Origin: DASRDR01 sp035550795
GTDB lineage: Bacteria > Methylomirabilota > Methylomirabilia > Rokubacteriales > DASRDR01
Direction of reading: 5' to 3'
Length of the DNA: 64,000 nucleotides
Assembly (NCBI GenBank): GCA_035550795.1
Contig: DASZOL010000068.1
Location: 124,001 to 188,000, forward strand
The notes under the pieces are model-generated. The model saw nothing but the letters and a program-made list of their open reading frames with translations. It was not told the origin of the DNA and made no database searches. The position numbers and the translations under genes are program-made. Of the stretch, positions 17,850-25,830 are shown in pieces. Position 1 is the stretch's first letter; every line of letters begins with the position of its first letter.

Positions 17850-17867
17850 TGTATGCGCACGCATACA
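17850..17867. promoter_or_regulatory. Perfect palindrome TGTATGCG-CA-CGCATACA just upstream of the nuclease start
   Basis: An exact 8+8 inverted repeat with a two-base spacer lies eight bases before the ATG of the SNase-like gene, where a ribosome site would normally be. It may be an operator in the shared divergent promoter region with the lytic transglycosylase gene, or a hairpin that hides the translation start. The recognising protein is not identifiable. Confidence 0.4.
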
Positions 17868-17875
17868 CTCCTGTC

Positions 17876-18523
17876 ATGGAGCCGGGACGCGGCCGGCGGC
17901 GGAGGCTCCCGTACTGGGCCGGGCTCTGGCTGGCCGTCTCGGCTTTCCTCGCGGCGCCCGCCGTCGCGGAGGAGTTCACGGGACGCGTCGTCGGCGTCAC
18001 CGACGGCGACACGCTCACGGTGCTCCACGCCCGGCACCCGGCGACGGTGCGGCTCGTGGGCGTGGACGCGCCCGAGAAGCGTCAGTCCTACGGTGACCGC
18101 GCCCGCCGGTTCACCGCCGACCTTGCGTTCGATCGCACGGTGACCGTGCGGGCCGCCGGGCGCGACCGGAACGGCCGGCTTCTGGGGGAGGTCCTTCTGC
18201 CGGACGGCCGGAGCCTGAGCCAGGAACTCGTGCGGGCCGGTTACGCCTGGTGGTTCTGGAAGTACTCTCGGGATGACCGGCTGGCCCGCCTGGAGGAAGA
18301 AGCTCGGGCGAGCCGTCGCGGCCTGTGGGCGGACTCGGCGCCCCAGGCCCCCTGGGACTACCGGATCAACGTCCGGAGGCAAGGAGTCCGCTTCCCCGGG
18401 CATTCATCCCTGGCCGGCCGTGCGGGCGACGTCGGTGGCACTCGGGCTGGTCGACGCCCGGCTTCCTGTCCCGTGACTAGCTCCTTGGCGGGTCTCTGCT
18501 CGCGGATCTTGTCGGCGCCTTGA
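17876..18523 (+). CDS. Secreted thermonuclease (SNase) family protein
   Basis: A 215-residue protein with a basic N terminus and signal peptide (RRRRLPYWAGLWLAVSAFLA ending APAVA-E). The staphylococcal-nuclease OB fold follows: FTGRVVGVTDGDTLTV (calcium/phosphate loop), VRLVGVDAPEKRQSYG, DRARRFTADLAF, and GRLLGEVLLPDG near the second active-site Arg. The family cleaves DNA and RNA with calcium. The stretch VRAGYAWWFWKYS and the ALEEEA-like helix close the domain; about 45 residues beyond WDYRINVRRQG look unrelated and may be read-through from a lost stop. There is no clear ribosome site; a perfect palindrome occupies that position. Confidence 0.85.
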   Translation: MEPGRGRRRRLPYWAGLWLAVSAFLAAPAVAEEFTGRVVGVTDGDTLTVLHARHPATVRLVGVDAPEKRQSYGDRARRFTADLAFDRTVTVRAAGRDRNGRLLGEVLLPDGRSLSQELVRAGYAWWFWKYSRDDRLARLEEEARASRRGLWADSAPQAPWDYRINVRRQGVRFPGHSSLAGRAGDVGGTRAGRRPASCPVTSSLAGLCSRILSAP

Positions 18524-18557
18524 ACCGGCTCCCCCGGTGCGGAACTGGGACTCTAGT

Positions 18558-18570
18558 GCCCCACAGGGGC
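18558..18570 (+). promoter_or_regulatory. Hairpin GCCCC-ACA-GGGGC conserved in both repeat copies
   Basis: The same 5+5 inverted repeat occurs at 25619-25631 with a different loop (AGA). Conservation of the stem while the loop and flanks drift suggests a functional element upstream of the heme-protein gene, such as an operator or leader hairpin. The 210-base distance to the start codon leaves the role open. Confidence 0.35.
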
Positions 18571-18783
18571 CGCGCCGCCTCAGGGGTCGGCCCCGCCGCA
18601 CACCCCATCGCCGGACCTACGGACTCTCCAAGGGGCCGGAAAGATTGCCCCTGGACGTCCGACCGCCGCCGGCTCCGGCGCGAATCGGTCGGAACGTCGA
18701 TTGCACCTCCGGGGCCGGAACGGATCGTGGCTCACGGTGCGAGGCTCACACCCCGAGAGGGCGCGAGGGAAGGGAGGCCGCGG

Positions 18784-19845
18784 ATGCGAACCTCGATGGT
18801 GGTCCTAGCCTGGCGGAGTGCCGCAGTGATCTTGGCTCTCGCCCTCTCGGCGATGCCGGCCCTGGCCCAGAAAGGACTGGTGAGCGTCAGGACGGATCAG
18901 GCGCCGACGATCGACGGGACGGTCGACGCCGCGTGGGAGAAGGTTCCCGCGTACAAGATCGCCCTCACCGACACCCCCTACAAGCCGGAGGGCTTCAAGG
19001 GGCTCACCAAGACCAACGTCACCATGAAGTCGATGTACGACAAGGACAGCATCTACATCTTGCTCCAGTGGGAGGACGCGACCCAGAGCTTCGAGCGAAA
19101 TCCGTGGGTCAAGCAGCCCGACGGCAAGTGGAAGCAGCTCAAGGCGGCCGACCAGACAGGGCACGACAACACCTACTACGAGGACAAGCTCGCTATCCTC
19201 TGGAACATCAACGCCGTGGGCTTCGACAAGAAGGGGTGCGACGTCGCCTGCCACAAGGCGCGGGGCGGCAAGATCGCGGGCATCGAGGACAAGTCTCCCG
19301 GCCGCAAGTACCTGGAGCAGGGCGAGACCGTCGACATGTGGCACTGGAAGAGCGTCCGCACCGGCCCCGTGGGCCAGGTCGACGACCAGTACATCGACGA
19401 CACCAAGGACCCCACGAAGAATGCCGACTGGGGCCGGAAGGGCGACGCGAAGACGGGCGGCGGCTACGTGAACAACGTCAACAAGGACAAGACCGGCCCC
19501 GCCTGGATGAACAAGACCCCCAGCGAGGAGAACAAGTACTGGGTCCTCGACGACCAGAAGACGGAGTTTGTCGACACCTTCAAACCCGGTGACGTCGTGG
19601 GTGGCATCGTGATCGCTCCCTTCACCGGCTCTCGAGGGGATCTCCAGGCGCGGGCCGCGTGGAAGGGCGGGATGTGGACGCTCGAGATCAAGCGCAAGCT
19701 CGTCACCACCGGCGAGAAGGCCAAGGAGCAGGACGTCCAGTTCGACGATCTCAAGAAGACGTACTACTTCGGGGTGTCGGTGTTCGACAATACCCAGATC
19801 AACCACATGTACCACGAGGGTGTCCACCGATTGACCTTCAAGTAG
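18784..19845 (+). CDS. Secreted ethylbenzene-dehydrogenase-gamma-like heme-binding protein
   Basis: A 353-residue periplasmic protein. ATG 18784 follows GGGAGG and gives a signal peptide (VVLAWRSAAVILALALSAM ending ALA-Q). The mature part matches the heme-binding domain shared by the gamma subunits of ethylbenzene and DMS dehydrogenase and cytochrome c-552-like proteins: APTIDGTVDAAWEKVPAYK, the strand pattern IYILLQWED, DKLAILWNIN, TVDMWHWKSVR, and FYFGVSVFD-like YYFGVSVFDNTQINHMYHEG near the end. Residues 152-157 read CDVACH, a C-x3-C-H motif that could attach a heme c. It probably shuttles electrons in the periplasm for the multiheme locus downstream. A perfect hairpin follows its stop. 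A shortened copy lies at 25831. Confidence 0.82.
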   Translation: MRTSMVVLAWRSAAVILALALSAMPALAQKGLVSVRTDQAPTIDGTVDAAWEKVPAYKIALTDTPYKPEGFKGLTKTNVTMKSMYDKDSIYILLQWEDATQSFERNPWVKQPDGKWKQLKAADQTGHDNTYYEDKLAILWNINAVGFDKKGCDVACHKARGGKIAGIEDKSPGRKYLEQGETVDMWHWKSVRTGPVGQVDDQYIDDTKDPTKNADWGRKGDAKTGGGYVNNVNKDKTGPAWMNKTPSEENKYWVLDDQKTEFVDTFKPGDVVGGIVIAPFTGSRGDLQARAAWKGGMWTLEIKRKLVTTGEKAKEQDVQFDDLKKTYYFGVSVFDNTQINHMYHEGVHRLTFK

Positions 19846-19862
19846 CCGGCGATGTGGCGCCG

Positions 19863-19896
19863 GGGTCCCTCCCGCGGACCACTGCGGGAGGGACCC
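19863..19896 (+). terminator. 13-bp perfect hairpin after the heme-protein gene
   Basis: The sequence GGGTCCCTCCCGC, an eight-base loop and its exact complement lie 18 bases after the stop codon. No T-tract follows, so it may be a weak or factor-assisted terminator or a 3' stabilising hairpin. The element was lost from copy 2 of the duplicated segment by deletion. Confidence 0.6.
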
Positions 19897-19944
19897 GTGC
19901 CGGTCATCTCGGCGGATCCGAGAAGGAGACGGGAGACAGGCGAG

Positions 19945-20136
19945 ACGAAGCGCGGCTCGCGACGCTGGCAGTCGACCGCGCGGTGCCTGGGCGTGGCCGT
20001 GGTGGTGGCCATCGGGACGGCCGGGTCGCAGGCGCCGCTGCCGCCAGCCTCCTGGGTGGCCGACGCCCAGGCGCAGACGAATCCGGCGGCCAGACGGTCA
20101 ATCTTGCCTGGCCAAGGGTCAAACGGCTCAGGTTGA
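19945..20136 (+). pseudogene. Signal-peptide remnant of the tetraheme cytochrome gene
   Basis: The frame reads KRGSRRWQSTARCLGVAVV, then GTAGSQAPLPPASWVADAQAQ, and matches the first 45 residues of the intact cytochrome at 26094 almost residue for residue. The start codon is ACG instead of ATG, and all heme motifs are missing because the sequence diverges at about 20094. It is therefore a dead fragment, the counterpart of the intact gene in copy 2. Confidence 0.85.
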
Positions 20137-20185
20137 CATTCGAGCATTCCGAGAGCGTTCCCGGCCGAGCAGTGCGGGTTGCACG

Positions 20186-20404
20186 GTGAGGGGTGATGCG
20201 GGCGGATCGTGGTCGGCAGCGATCCGTCACGCGCTCACCGACGAGGACGGGCGGTTTCCACTCTCGGATCTCCCGCGAGAATCTCCCACTCTTCATGTCT
20301 GGCACGATGCCCTGGCAGCACGCCGTCGACCGGTGACCGTGGCTCCGGTGCGGCGGCCCTCAACCGTGACGTTCGCGACCGCAGAAGGAGGGTCAGTCAC
20401 GTGA
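20186..20404 (+). pseudogene. Fragment of a carboxypeptidase-regulatory-like domain protein
   Basis: A 72-codon frame encodes ALTDEDGRFPLSDLPRESPT, then LHVWHDALAARRRPVTVAP and STVTFA. This is the pattern of a carboxypeptidase-regulatory-like beta-sandwich (T-D-x-x-G-R-F-x-[L]-x-D-L-P, L-x-V-W-H-x-x-L, V-T-V-A-P), often attached to secreted cupredoxin or cytochrome-associated proteins. There is no signal peptide and only one domain, so I read it as the tail of a lost periplasmic protein gene. Its stop overlaps the start of the CBS gene. A short genuine protein is less likely. Confidence 0.55.
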
Positions 20405-20826
20405 ACATCGCGAATGTCTTGGCTAGCAAGGGTGGTCGCGTGGTCACCATCCGCCCTGACCAGACCGTCAGAGAGGCCCTGGAGCGTTTCGCCGAGCGAA
20501 ACATCGGCGCGCTCGTCGTGGTGAACGACGCTGACGCGGCGGTAGGGATGATCACGGAGCGCGGCATCCTCCGGGCGGCGTTGACGAATGAACGCGTCCT
20601 CAGCGTGACCGTAGGCGCGGTGATGACCAGAGAGGTCGTCATCGGACACCCCGGTGACGACCTGATGTCTGTCGCCCACACCATGACCGAGAAGCGAATC
20701 CGCCACCTGCCCGTCATGGACCAGGGAAAGCTGGTCGGGATTGTGTCGCTCGGTGATCTGGTGAGGGCGCAGCGGGACCACTATGAGGGGCAGGTCGTGA
20801 CCCTGGAGACCCTGCTGTCGGACTAA
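20401..20826 (+). CDS. CBS-domain pair protein
   Basis: A 141-residue cytoplasmic protein made of two CBS motifs. GTG 20401 is preceded by AGAAGGAGGG, a strong ribosome site. CBS1 includes VTIRPDQTVREALERFAERN and IGALVVVNDADAAVGMITER; CBS2 includes AVMTREVVIGHPGDDLMSVA, RIRHLPVMDQGKLVGIVSLG and DLV. Stand-alone CBS pairs bind adenosine nucleotides and sense energy or redox state. It sits in the multiheme locus between the heme protein and the decaheme cytochrome, so a sensory role for electron flow is possible but unproven. It is the closest gene upstream of the GCATC-rich region. Confidence 0.88.
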   Translation: MNIANVLASKGGRVVTIRPDQTVREALERFAERNIGALVVVNDADAAVGMITERGILRAALTNERVLSVTVGAVMTREVVIGHPGDDLMSVAHTMTEKRIRHLPVMDQGKLVGIVSLGDLVRAQRDHYEGQVVTLETLLSD

Positions 20827-20910
20827 CGATGCGAGGATGGCCCTGCAATGAAACGCAGCGCGGAGGCGGGCCCTTCAGGAGCAGAGGGCCGTCTATGCCC
20901 GATCGCCTGC

Positions 20911-21005
20911 TGATGCATCTGCATCATTGACGCTATTTGTCAGCTCGCGATAGAAAGGGCCGAAAACCATGACGTATCACTAGAAGCATCGACAGACGCA
21001 TCGAC
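20911..21005 (+). promoter_or_regulatory. Regulatory region with TGATGCA-TC-TGCATCA palindrome and GCATCGAC direct repeats
   Basis: The 213 bases before the decaheme gene are visibly less GC-rich than the rest of the window. They hold a perfect 7+7 inverted repeat (20911-20926) and two direct copies of GCATCGAC twelve bases apart (20986 and 20998). All share the GCATC core, giving four cores within 90 bases. This is a plausible binding region for a regulator such as the nearby PAS-LuxR protein. I cannot place a -35/-10 pair with confidence. Confidence 0.45.
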
Positions 21006-21039
21006 GTTGTCCTCTGCCCGTGGAAGGGGAGGGCGCCGT

Positions 21040-22008
21040 ATGGCGGGTCCGGCTGTGCGGATGCGGGATGTCGGGTCAGCACTGGGTGCCATCTTGCTGG
21101 CCTTCCTCTTCCTGGGCCTTGCCTCTTGTGGACAATCATCCCGGGTCGCGCGACCGGCGCAACCGATCCCCGCCCCCGCCGAAGCTTACGCCGGGAGTGA
21201 AGCCTGCCAGCAATGCCACAAGGAAGAATTCCGCAAGTTCGGCGCCACGAAGATGGGCCGGCGCTTCCTCCACCAGCCCCAGGATCAGCGGGAGGCCCTC
21301 GCCTGCGAGAATTGCCACGGCCCGGCCGCGGCGCACATCGATTCGGGCGGCAAGAAGAACACCGGCGGCCTCATCTCCTTCATGAAGGGGGATCGGACGC
21401 CGACTGAGCAACGCACGGCCATTTGCCTCGGGTGCCACGAGAAGAACGCGAGGTTCTTCTGGGAAGGCAGTTCGCACGAGGCGCGCGATGTGACGTGCAC
21501 GAACTGTCATCACGTCCACGAGAACCTGTCTCCCCGCCACCAGCTCGCCAAACGCGATGAGATCCAGACTTGCGGCCAGTGTCACGCGGAGAAGCGCGCC
21601 CAGCAGTGGCGGATCTCGCGGCATCCCCTCCTCGAAGGCAAGATGAGTTGCAGCTCGTGCCATAACCCGCATGGCACGGTCACGCCCCAGCTCCTCAAGG
21701 AGAACTCGGTCAACGAGACCTGCTACACCTGCCACGCCGAGAAGCGGGGTCCCTTCCTTTGGGAGCACGCGCCGGTGACCGAGAGCTGCACGAACTGCCA
21801 CCAGCCGCACGGCTCCAACCACGAGGCGATGTTGAAGGTGACGAAACCGCGCCTCTGCCAGCAGTGCCACATCGAGACCCGCCACCCGACGCGTCCGTAC
21901 GGCAATGACCTGGCGTCGAAGAAGTTCGTGCTGGGCAGGGCCTGCAACAGCTGCCACGTGAACATTCACGGTTCGAACCATCCGTCCGGTTTCGCCTTCA
22001 CACGATAG
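21040..22008 (+). CDS. Decaheme c-type cytochrome lipoprotein (MtrA/DmsE family)
   Basis: A 322-residue protein. ATG 21040 follows GGAGGGCGCC; a TTG at 21007 is an alternative. The N terminus is a lipoprotein signal with lipobox LASC (LAFLFLGLASCGQSS). Ten CxxCH heme-c motifs follow: CQQCH, CENCH, CLGCH, CTNCH, CGQCH, CSSCH, CYTCH, CTNCH, CQQCH and CNSCH. Spacing and the blocks YAGSEACQQCHKEEF and RDVTCTNCHHVHE are those of the MtrA/DmsE/PioA group, which inserts in an outer-membrane porin and conducts electrons across the outer membrane. The porin partner gene starts eleven bases downstream. Lipid anchoring is an unusual feature for MtrA and may hold it at a membrane. Confidence 0.94.
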   Translation: MAGPAVRMRDVGSALGAILLAFLFLGLASCGQSSRVARPAQPIPAPAEAYAGSEACQQCHKEEFRKFGATKMGRRFLHQPQDQREALACENCHGPAAAHIDSGGKKNTGGLISFMKGDRTPTEQRTAICLGCHEKNARFFWEGSSHEARDVTCTNCHHVHENLSPRHQLAKRDEIQTCGQCHAEKRAQQWRISRHPLLEGKMSCSSCHNPHGTVTPQLLKENSVNETCYTCHAEKRGPFLWEHAPVTESCTNCHQPHGSNHEAMLKVTKPRLCQQCHIETRHPTRPYGNDLASKKFVLGRACNSCHVNIHGSNHPSGFAFTR

Positions 22009-22018
22009 GGGGGCCACC

Positions 22019-24250
22019 ATGCCGCCGGCACGCGGGAGGTGGTGGGCAGTGGCGTCTGCGGCAACCCTCATGCTGGCTTTGGCGTATCCCGCCCGGGCGG
22101 AGACCCAGCTGTACGGCTTCAACGTGGAGGGTGAGTTCGATCTCGGCGGGAGAATCTACATCGAGCGACCGCCACCCGAGGAACGCTCCATCTTCGAGCA
22201 ATACCGGGATCTGCCGGAAGCGCCGTTTGGCGCCTTCCGGTTCCGACTCTTCCGTCCCGACGAGAGCTATTCGCTCGATCTCGGGGGCTACAACATCGGG
22301 CAAAAGGATCAAGCGTACTTCCTGTCAACGGGTCGTCTGGGTCTCTGGAACTTCGACTTCGAATGGGATCAGATCCCCCACACCCTGTCGACCGACGCCC
22401 GCTCGCTCTACACGGAGCCGTCTGTGGGGGTGTTTTCCCTGCCCTCTCCGCGTCCGCCCCTCTCCGCGTACAATCTCGCTCCGTTCCAGGATGTCCGGAC
22501 CGAGTGGGACGTCGCTCGCTTCTCGGTCACGGTAACGCCCACGCTCGATCTCGACCTGAAGGCCGACTACACGCTGACTCGCAAGAACGGCAACCGCCCC
22601 CTGAGCATGGCGTTCGGAAGCCCCGGGAACAACTTCGCCGAGTTCATCCAGCCCATTGACCAGACGATCCACGACTTCCGCCTCCGCGCGAGCTACGCGG
22701 GCGAGGGCTGGCGGCTCCAGGGGTCCTACGCGCTCTCGATCTTCCGGAACGGGCTGGACTCGCTGACGGCGGCCAACCCGTGTTTCGGGCTCCAGGCGCC
22801 GGCCCCGCCTGCCGGGTGTGGCGCCGATGCCACCGGCGCCCCCGCCAGCGGCCGGCTGTCGGTGGCACCGAACAACATCGCGCACACCATCTCCCTCGCG
22901 GGGGCAGTGATCCTCCCCCTGCGAACGCAGCTGTCAGCGAACGTCTCCTACAGCCTGCGCATGCAGGACGACAACTTCCTGCCGCATACGAACAATGCCG
23001 CGCTGGCCTCGTCCCCATCGCTGGTGCTGCCCAGATCGAGCCTGGACGGGATCGTCCAGACCGTGCTCTTCAACCTCAACGCGGTGAGCCGGCCGCTGGC
23101 ACCCTTGACGCTGACGGCCAAGTACCGGCTCTACGACCTCATCGACGATTCGAAGGAGTTGGTCTTTCCAGGCCACGTGATCAACGATCGCTCGCTCGTG
23201 AATGAACCGCGCGTGAACGGGCAATGGGGGTATCTCAAGCAGAACGCGGAGCTGGACGGCCGCTGGCGGTTCGGCGAACCCGTTGCCCTCACTGCGGGCG
23301 GCGGCTGGGAGCGCTGGGACCGGGATGAGCATCGCGAGGTGCCCACGAGCAACGAGTACTTCGGCAAGGCGGCGCTCGACGTGACGCCGGTCGACTGGTT
23401 CCTGGGCCGCCTCACATACATCCCGTCGTTCCGGCGAATCTCGGAATACAATACCGAGGCGCACCTTCAGCACTCGGTCGTTGAGGAGGATCCGAGCTCC
23501 CTGGCCGGCCAGGGGCAATCTGTTCTGCTGCGCAAGTTCGACGAGGGTGATCGGGATCGCCAGCGCGTCGATCTGATGCTGCAGTTCACACCGATCGAGA
23601 CCCTCACCATCAGCCCGATCGGCGGGTATCGCTACGACGACTACATCAACTCCCCGCTCGGCCTGCAGAAGGTGGAGACGTGGACGGCGGGGCTCGACAT
23701 CGGCTGGAGCCCGAGCGAGTGGCTCTCTTTCTCCATTGGGTACGAGTACGAGTTCGTGGAGTCGCGCCAGCAGTCGCGGAGCCGGGAGCAGACGGGCACC
23801 ACCATCTTCGACTTCGCCGACTTCACCTGGACCTCGAAGAACGTCGACCGGATCCAGACCGTGTACGCCGGCATCCGTGCCACGCTGATCCCAAAGGTCC
23901 TCGACTGGACGGTGGACCTGGCCTACTCGAGCGCGAACGGCCAGGTGAACACCAGCAACCCTACCAAGCCGACGAGCGGGACGCTTGCCCAGCAGACCAG
24001 CGCGACCGCCAAGCCGTTCCCGTCCGCCGACGACTCGCTGATCCGGCTCGGGACCGCGATCCGGTATGCGTTCGCGAAGAGGTGGACCGCGACGCTCGCG
24101 TATGCCTTCGAGAAGTTCGAGGGCACGGACTTCCGGACCGATGGGCTCAACCCGTTCGTGCCCGGCGTCACATCGATCTGGCTGGGCAGTGACGCACGGG
24201 ACTACACGGCGCAGTACGTCACGCTCGGTCTCAGCTACCGGTTCGACTGA
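22019..24250 (+). CDS. MtrB/PioB-family outer-membrane beta-barrel
   Basis: A 743-residue porin-like protein with a signal peptide (ending AYPARA-E). The mature start QLYGFNVEGEFDLGGRIY is the usual first strand, and alternating aromatic-polar strands run through the whole length. Features of the MtrB/PioB group include LDLGGYNIGQKDQAYFLSTG, the F-x-F-E-W-D-Q-I-P-H block, repeated long hairpins, and a C-terminal strand ending in an aromatic residue plus Asp (LSYRFD). The CxxC seen near the N terminus of Shewanella MtrB is absent; only two Cys occur, in one surface loop. It should sheath the decaheme cytochrome encoded just before it, making a transmembrane electron conduit. No MtrC-like surface cytochrome gene follows. 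Confidence 0.93.
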   Translation: MPPARGRWWAVASAATLMLALAYPARAETQLYGFNVEGEFDLGGRIYIERPPPEERSIFEQYRDLPEAPFGAFRFRLFRPDESYSLDLGGYNIGQKDQAYFLSTGRLGLWNFDFEWDQIPHTLSTDARSLYTEPSVGVFSLPSPRPPLSAYNLAPFQDVRTEWDVARFSVTVTPTLDLDLKADYTLTRKNGNRPLSMAFGSPGNNFAEFIQPIDQTIHDFRLRASYAGEGWRLQGSYALSIFRNGLDSLTAANPCFGLQAPAPPAGCGADATGAPASGRLSVAPNNIAHTISLAGAVILPLRTQLSANVSYSLRMQDDNFLPHTNNAALASSPSLVLPRSSLDGIVQTVLFNLNAVSRPLAPLTLTAKYRLYDLIDDSKELVFPGHVINDRSLVNEPRVNGQWGYLKQNAELDGRWRFGEPVALTAGGGWERWDRDEHREVPTSNEYFGKAALDVTPVDWFLGRLTYIPSFRRISEYNTEAHLQHSVVEEDPSSLAGQGQSVLLRKFDEGDRDRQRVDLMLQFTPIETLTISPIGGYRYDDYINSPLGLQKVETWTAGLDIGWSPSEWLSFSIGYEYEFVESRQQSRSREQTGTTIFDFADFTWTSKNVDRIQTVYAGIRATLIPKVLDWTVDLAYSSANGQVNTSNPTKPTSGTLAQQTSATAKPFPSADDSLIRLGTAIRYAFAKRWTATLAYAFEKFEGTDFRTDGLNPFVPGVTSIWLGSDARDYTAQYVTLGLSYRFD

Positions 24251-24299
24251 GCTCGCCGGAGGATCGGTCTGCCAACGGTGGGTGCGGGGGCCGAGTCCG

Positions 24300-24333
24300 C
24301 AGTCCCCGTCATTGGTCGGACAGTCCCCGTCAT
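24300..24333. repeat. Tandem 13-bp direct repeat CAGTCCCCGTCAT, 21-bp period
   Basis: Two exact copies (24300-24312 and 24321-24333) lie in the gap between the convergent porin and regulator genes. A 21-base period equals two helical turns, as at tandem protein sites, but neither flanking gene starts here. The role is unknown. Confidence 0.6.
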
Positions 24334-24409
24334 CCTCGGAGAGGAGACAAGCGTGGGACACGGAGGCTCACGCGAGACCGAGTTTCCACGCGCGGGCCGA
24401 GCGTGTGGT

Positions 24410-25039
24410 TCACAGAAGGCGATGGCGCGTCGCGTGCGCGACCGCCTCGAGGCGGCTGTGGACACCCAGCTTCCGCAGGATGTTCTGGACGTGGTTGCGC
24501 ACAGTGATCGGGCTCACGCGGAGCCGCTTGGCCATCGTCCGCGTGTTCGCTCCGCCCGCGATCATGCGCAGGATCTCGAACTCGCGCCGGGTGAGCGCCG
24601 CCGGAGGGGACCCCTCTGACAGTGCGGCCGGCTGGGCGTGGGCGAGGCCCTCTCGCACCAGGGCTTCGATCTCCTTGGACGCCGTGACATCGCGAAAGAG
24701 ATGCAGGACGCTCGACCCGTCCGGCCGAGCGCCGGGGACGACGAGGATGCTGATGTCGAGCCAGACCGGCTTCCCGACCTTGGTCCGGGTCGGCAGGGCG
24801 ACGTGCTGGACCGGCTCGCTCCGCCTAACCAGCGTCAGAACATGACATCCCCGATAACACAGCCGGTTTCCCGAGGCGTCACTCTCTACGAAGACCTCGC
24901 AGCTCAAGCGCCCCATGACCTCTCGGGCGGCGTACCCCAGGATCCTCTCCGCTGACGGTGTCCAGAGCGCGATCCTGCCACTCCCGTTGACGCCGCAGAC
25001 CCCGTCTGCCATCTGCTCAAGGAGCACGTCCAAGTCCAT
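24410..25039 (-). CDS. PAS-LuxR transcriptional regulator
   Basis: A 209-residue protein. ATG 25039 follows GGGAGG; an upstream start at 25069 is possible. Residues 1-125 form a PAS sensor (MADGVCGVNGSGRIALWTPS, then AERILGYAAREVMGR; V-H-L-F-R-D-V-T ending helix). Within it, CYRGCHVLTLVRR resembles the Cys-containing loop of a group of PAS regulators and could bind a metal or heme. The C terminus is a LuxR/NarL-type HTH (LTRREFEILRMIAGGANTRT, TVRNHVQNILRKLGVHSRLE). It is convergent with the porin gene and next to the cytochrome operon, so it is the best candidate regulator of the electron-transfer locus. Confidence 0.88.
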   Translation of the reverse strand: MDLDVLLEQMADGVCGVNGSGRIALWTPSAERILGYAAREVMGRLSCEVFVESDASGNRLCYRGCHVLTLVRRSEPVQHVALPTRTKVGKPVWLDISILVVPGARPDGSSVLHLFRDVTASKEIEALVREGLAHAQPAALSEGSPPAALTRREFEILRMIAGGANTRTMAKRLRVSPITVRNHVQNILRKLGVHSRLEAVAHATRHRLL

Positions 25040-25830
25040 GTCGGCCTCCCGACCTGCAGTTGGCCTCACCCGATTGGCCGCGCGCTCGGGAACGCTCTAC
25101 CTTCAGCTCCGTCACGACTAACGATCTTGCATCGCCGCTGCCACGTGCTTCGGGATGTCGAGATGAGCCGTTTTCGGACCGCGGTGTCCGGCGCATCTCG
25201 CCGCGGCTGTCCGAAGGCCGACTCACTTGGGGCACCGAGTCCCGCGTGCGGGATCGACCGCGGGAAGCGTCATCGGGCCAGCGCGGGCGGGTCCGGGGCC
25301 ACAAGCACGACACCTGCTGGAGACGAACTGGGAGACGGGGAAGGGGGAACCCGCCAACATCGGGAGTTACTTCCGGCGGCTTCGTCTGTTCCCGCAGGGG
25401 CGGCCAAGCTGAGGGACTGGACGAAGGGGGAAGCTCGGCCAAGCTCGTCGTCGCAAACGAGAATCGGGGGAACGCGGTAGTTCCTCGGGCCGGCCGTGGG
25501 CACGGCTGTCTTTGTGCTTCTCCAGCGTGTCGCGAATCGGTTCGCCTGTCTCTACGCCCTCGTGCTCGGTGGGCTGCTGCTCGCCCGTCGGCGCATCCGG
25601 AGTCACTGGGACTCCGATGCCCCAGAGGGGCTCCGCTGCCCCAGGCGCAGGTCGCGTCGCCGAGGACTCGCGCGGGGCAAGGGTTCGGAACCACTACACA
25701 AATCGGCGGCCCTTTACGTCGAGGCCACAGGGAGGTCTGGCGGAACGTCGATTGCACCGTACTGGGCCGGCCGGGAGATGGCACGGTTTGACAGCCCGCG
25801 ACCGGGAGCGCTAGCGAACGGAGGCCGCGG
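25040..25830. other. Long intergenic region without a recognisable gene
   Basis: About 790 bases between the regulator and copy 2 of the duplicated segment. Several GC-driven open frames exist but none has a ribosome site or family motif. The right part from 25605 is copy 2 of the repeat leader, including the GCCCC-AGA-GGGGC hairpin. The promoter of the PAS-LuxR gene must be at the left end. Confidence 0.6.

Larger units (their letters stand above)
18544..20093 (+). repeat. Copy 1 of a duplicated segment (heme protein intact, cytochrome remnant)
   Basis: This segment is homologous, in the same orientation, to 25605-26241. Shared landmarks are ACTGGGACTC, the GCCCC-n3-GGGGC hairpin, GGAACGTCGATTGCACC (18691 and 25742), GGAGGCCGCGGATGCGAA at the gene start, the signal-peptide coding region, and the cytochrome signal-peptide region ending GCGGCCA. 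Copy 2 lacks an internal portion of about 730 bases and a further 165 or so; copy 1 lacks the body of the cytochrome gene. No transposase or terminal inverted repeats flank either copy. Confidence 0.85.
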
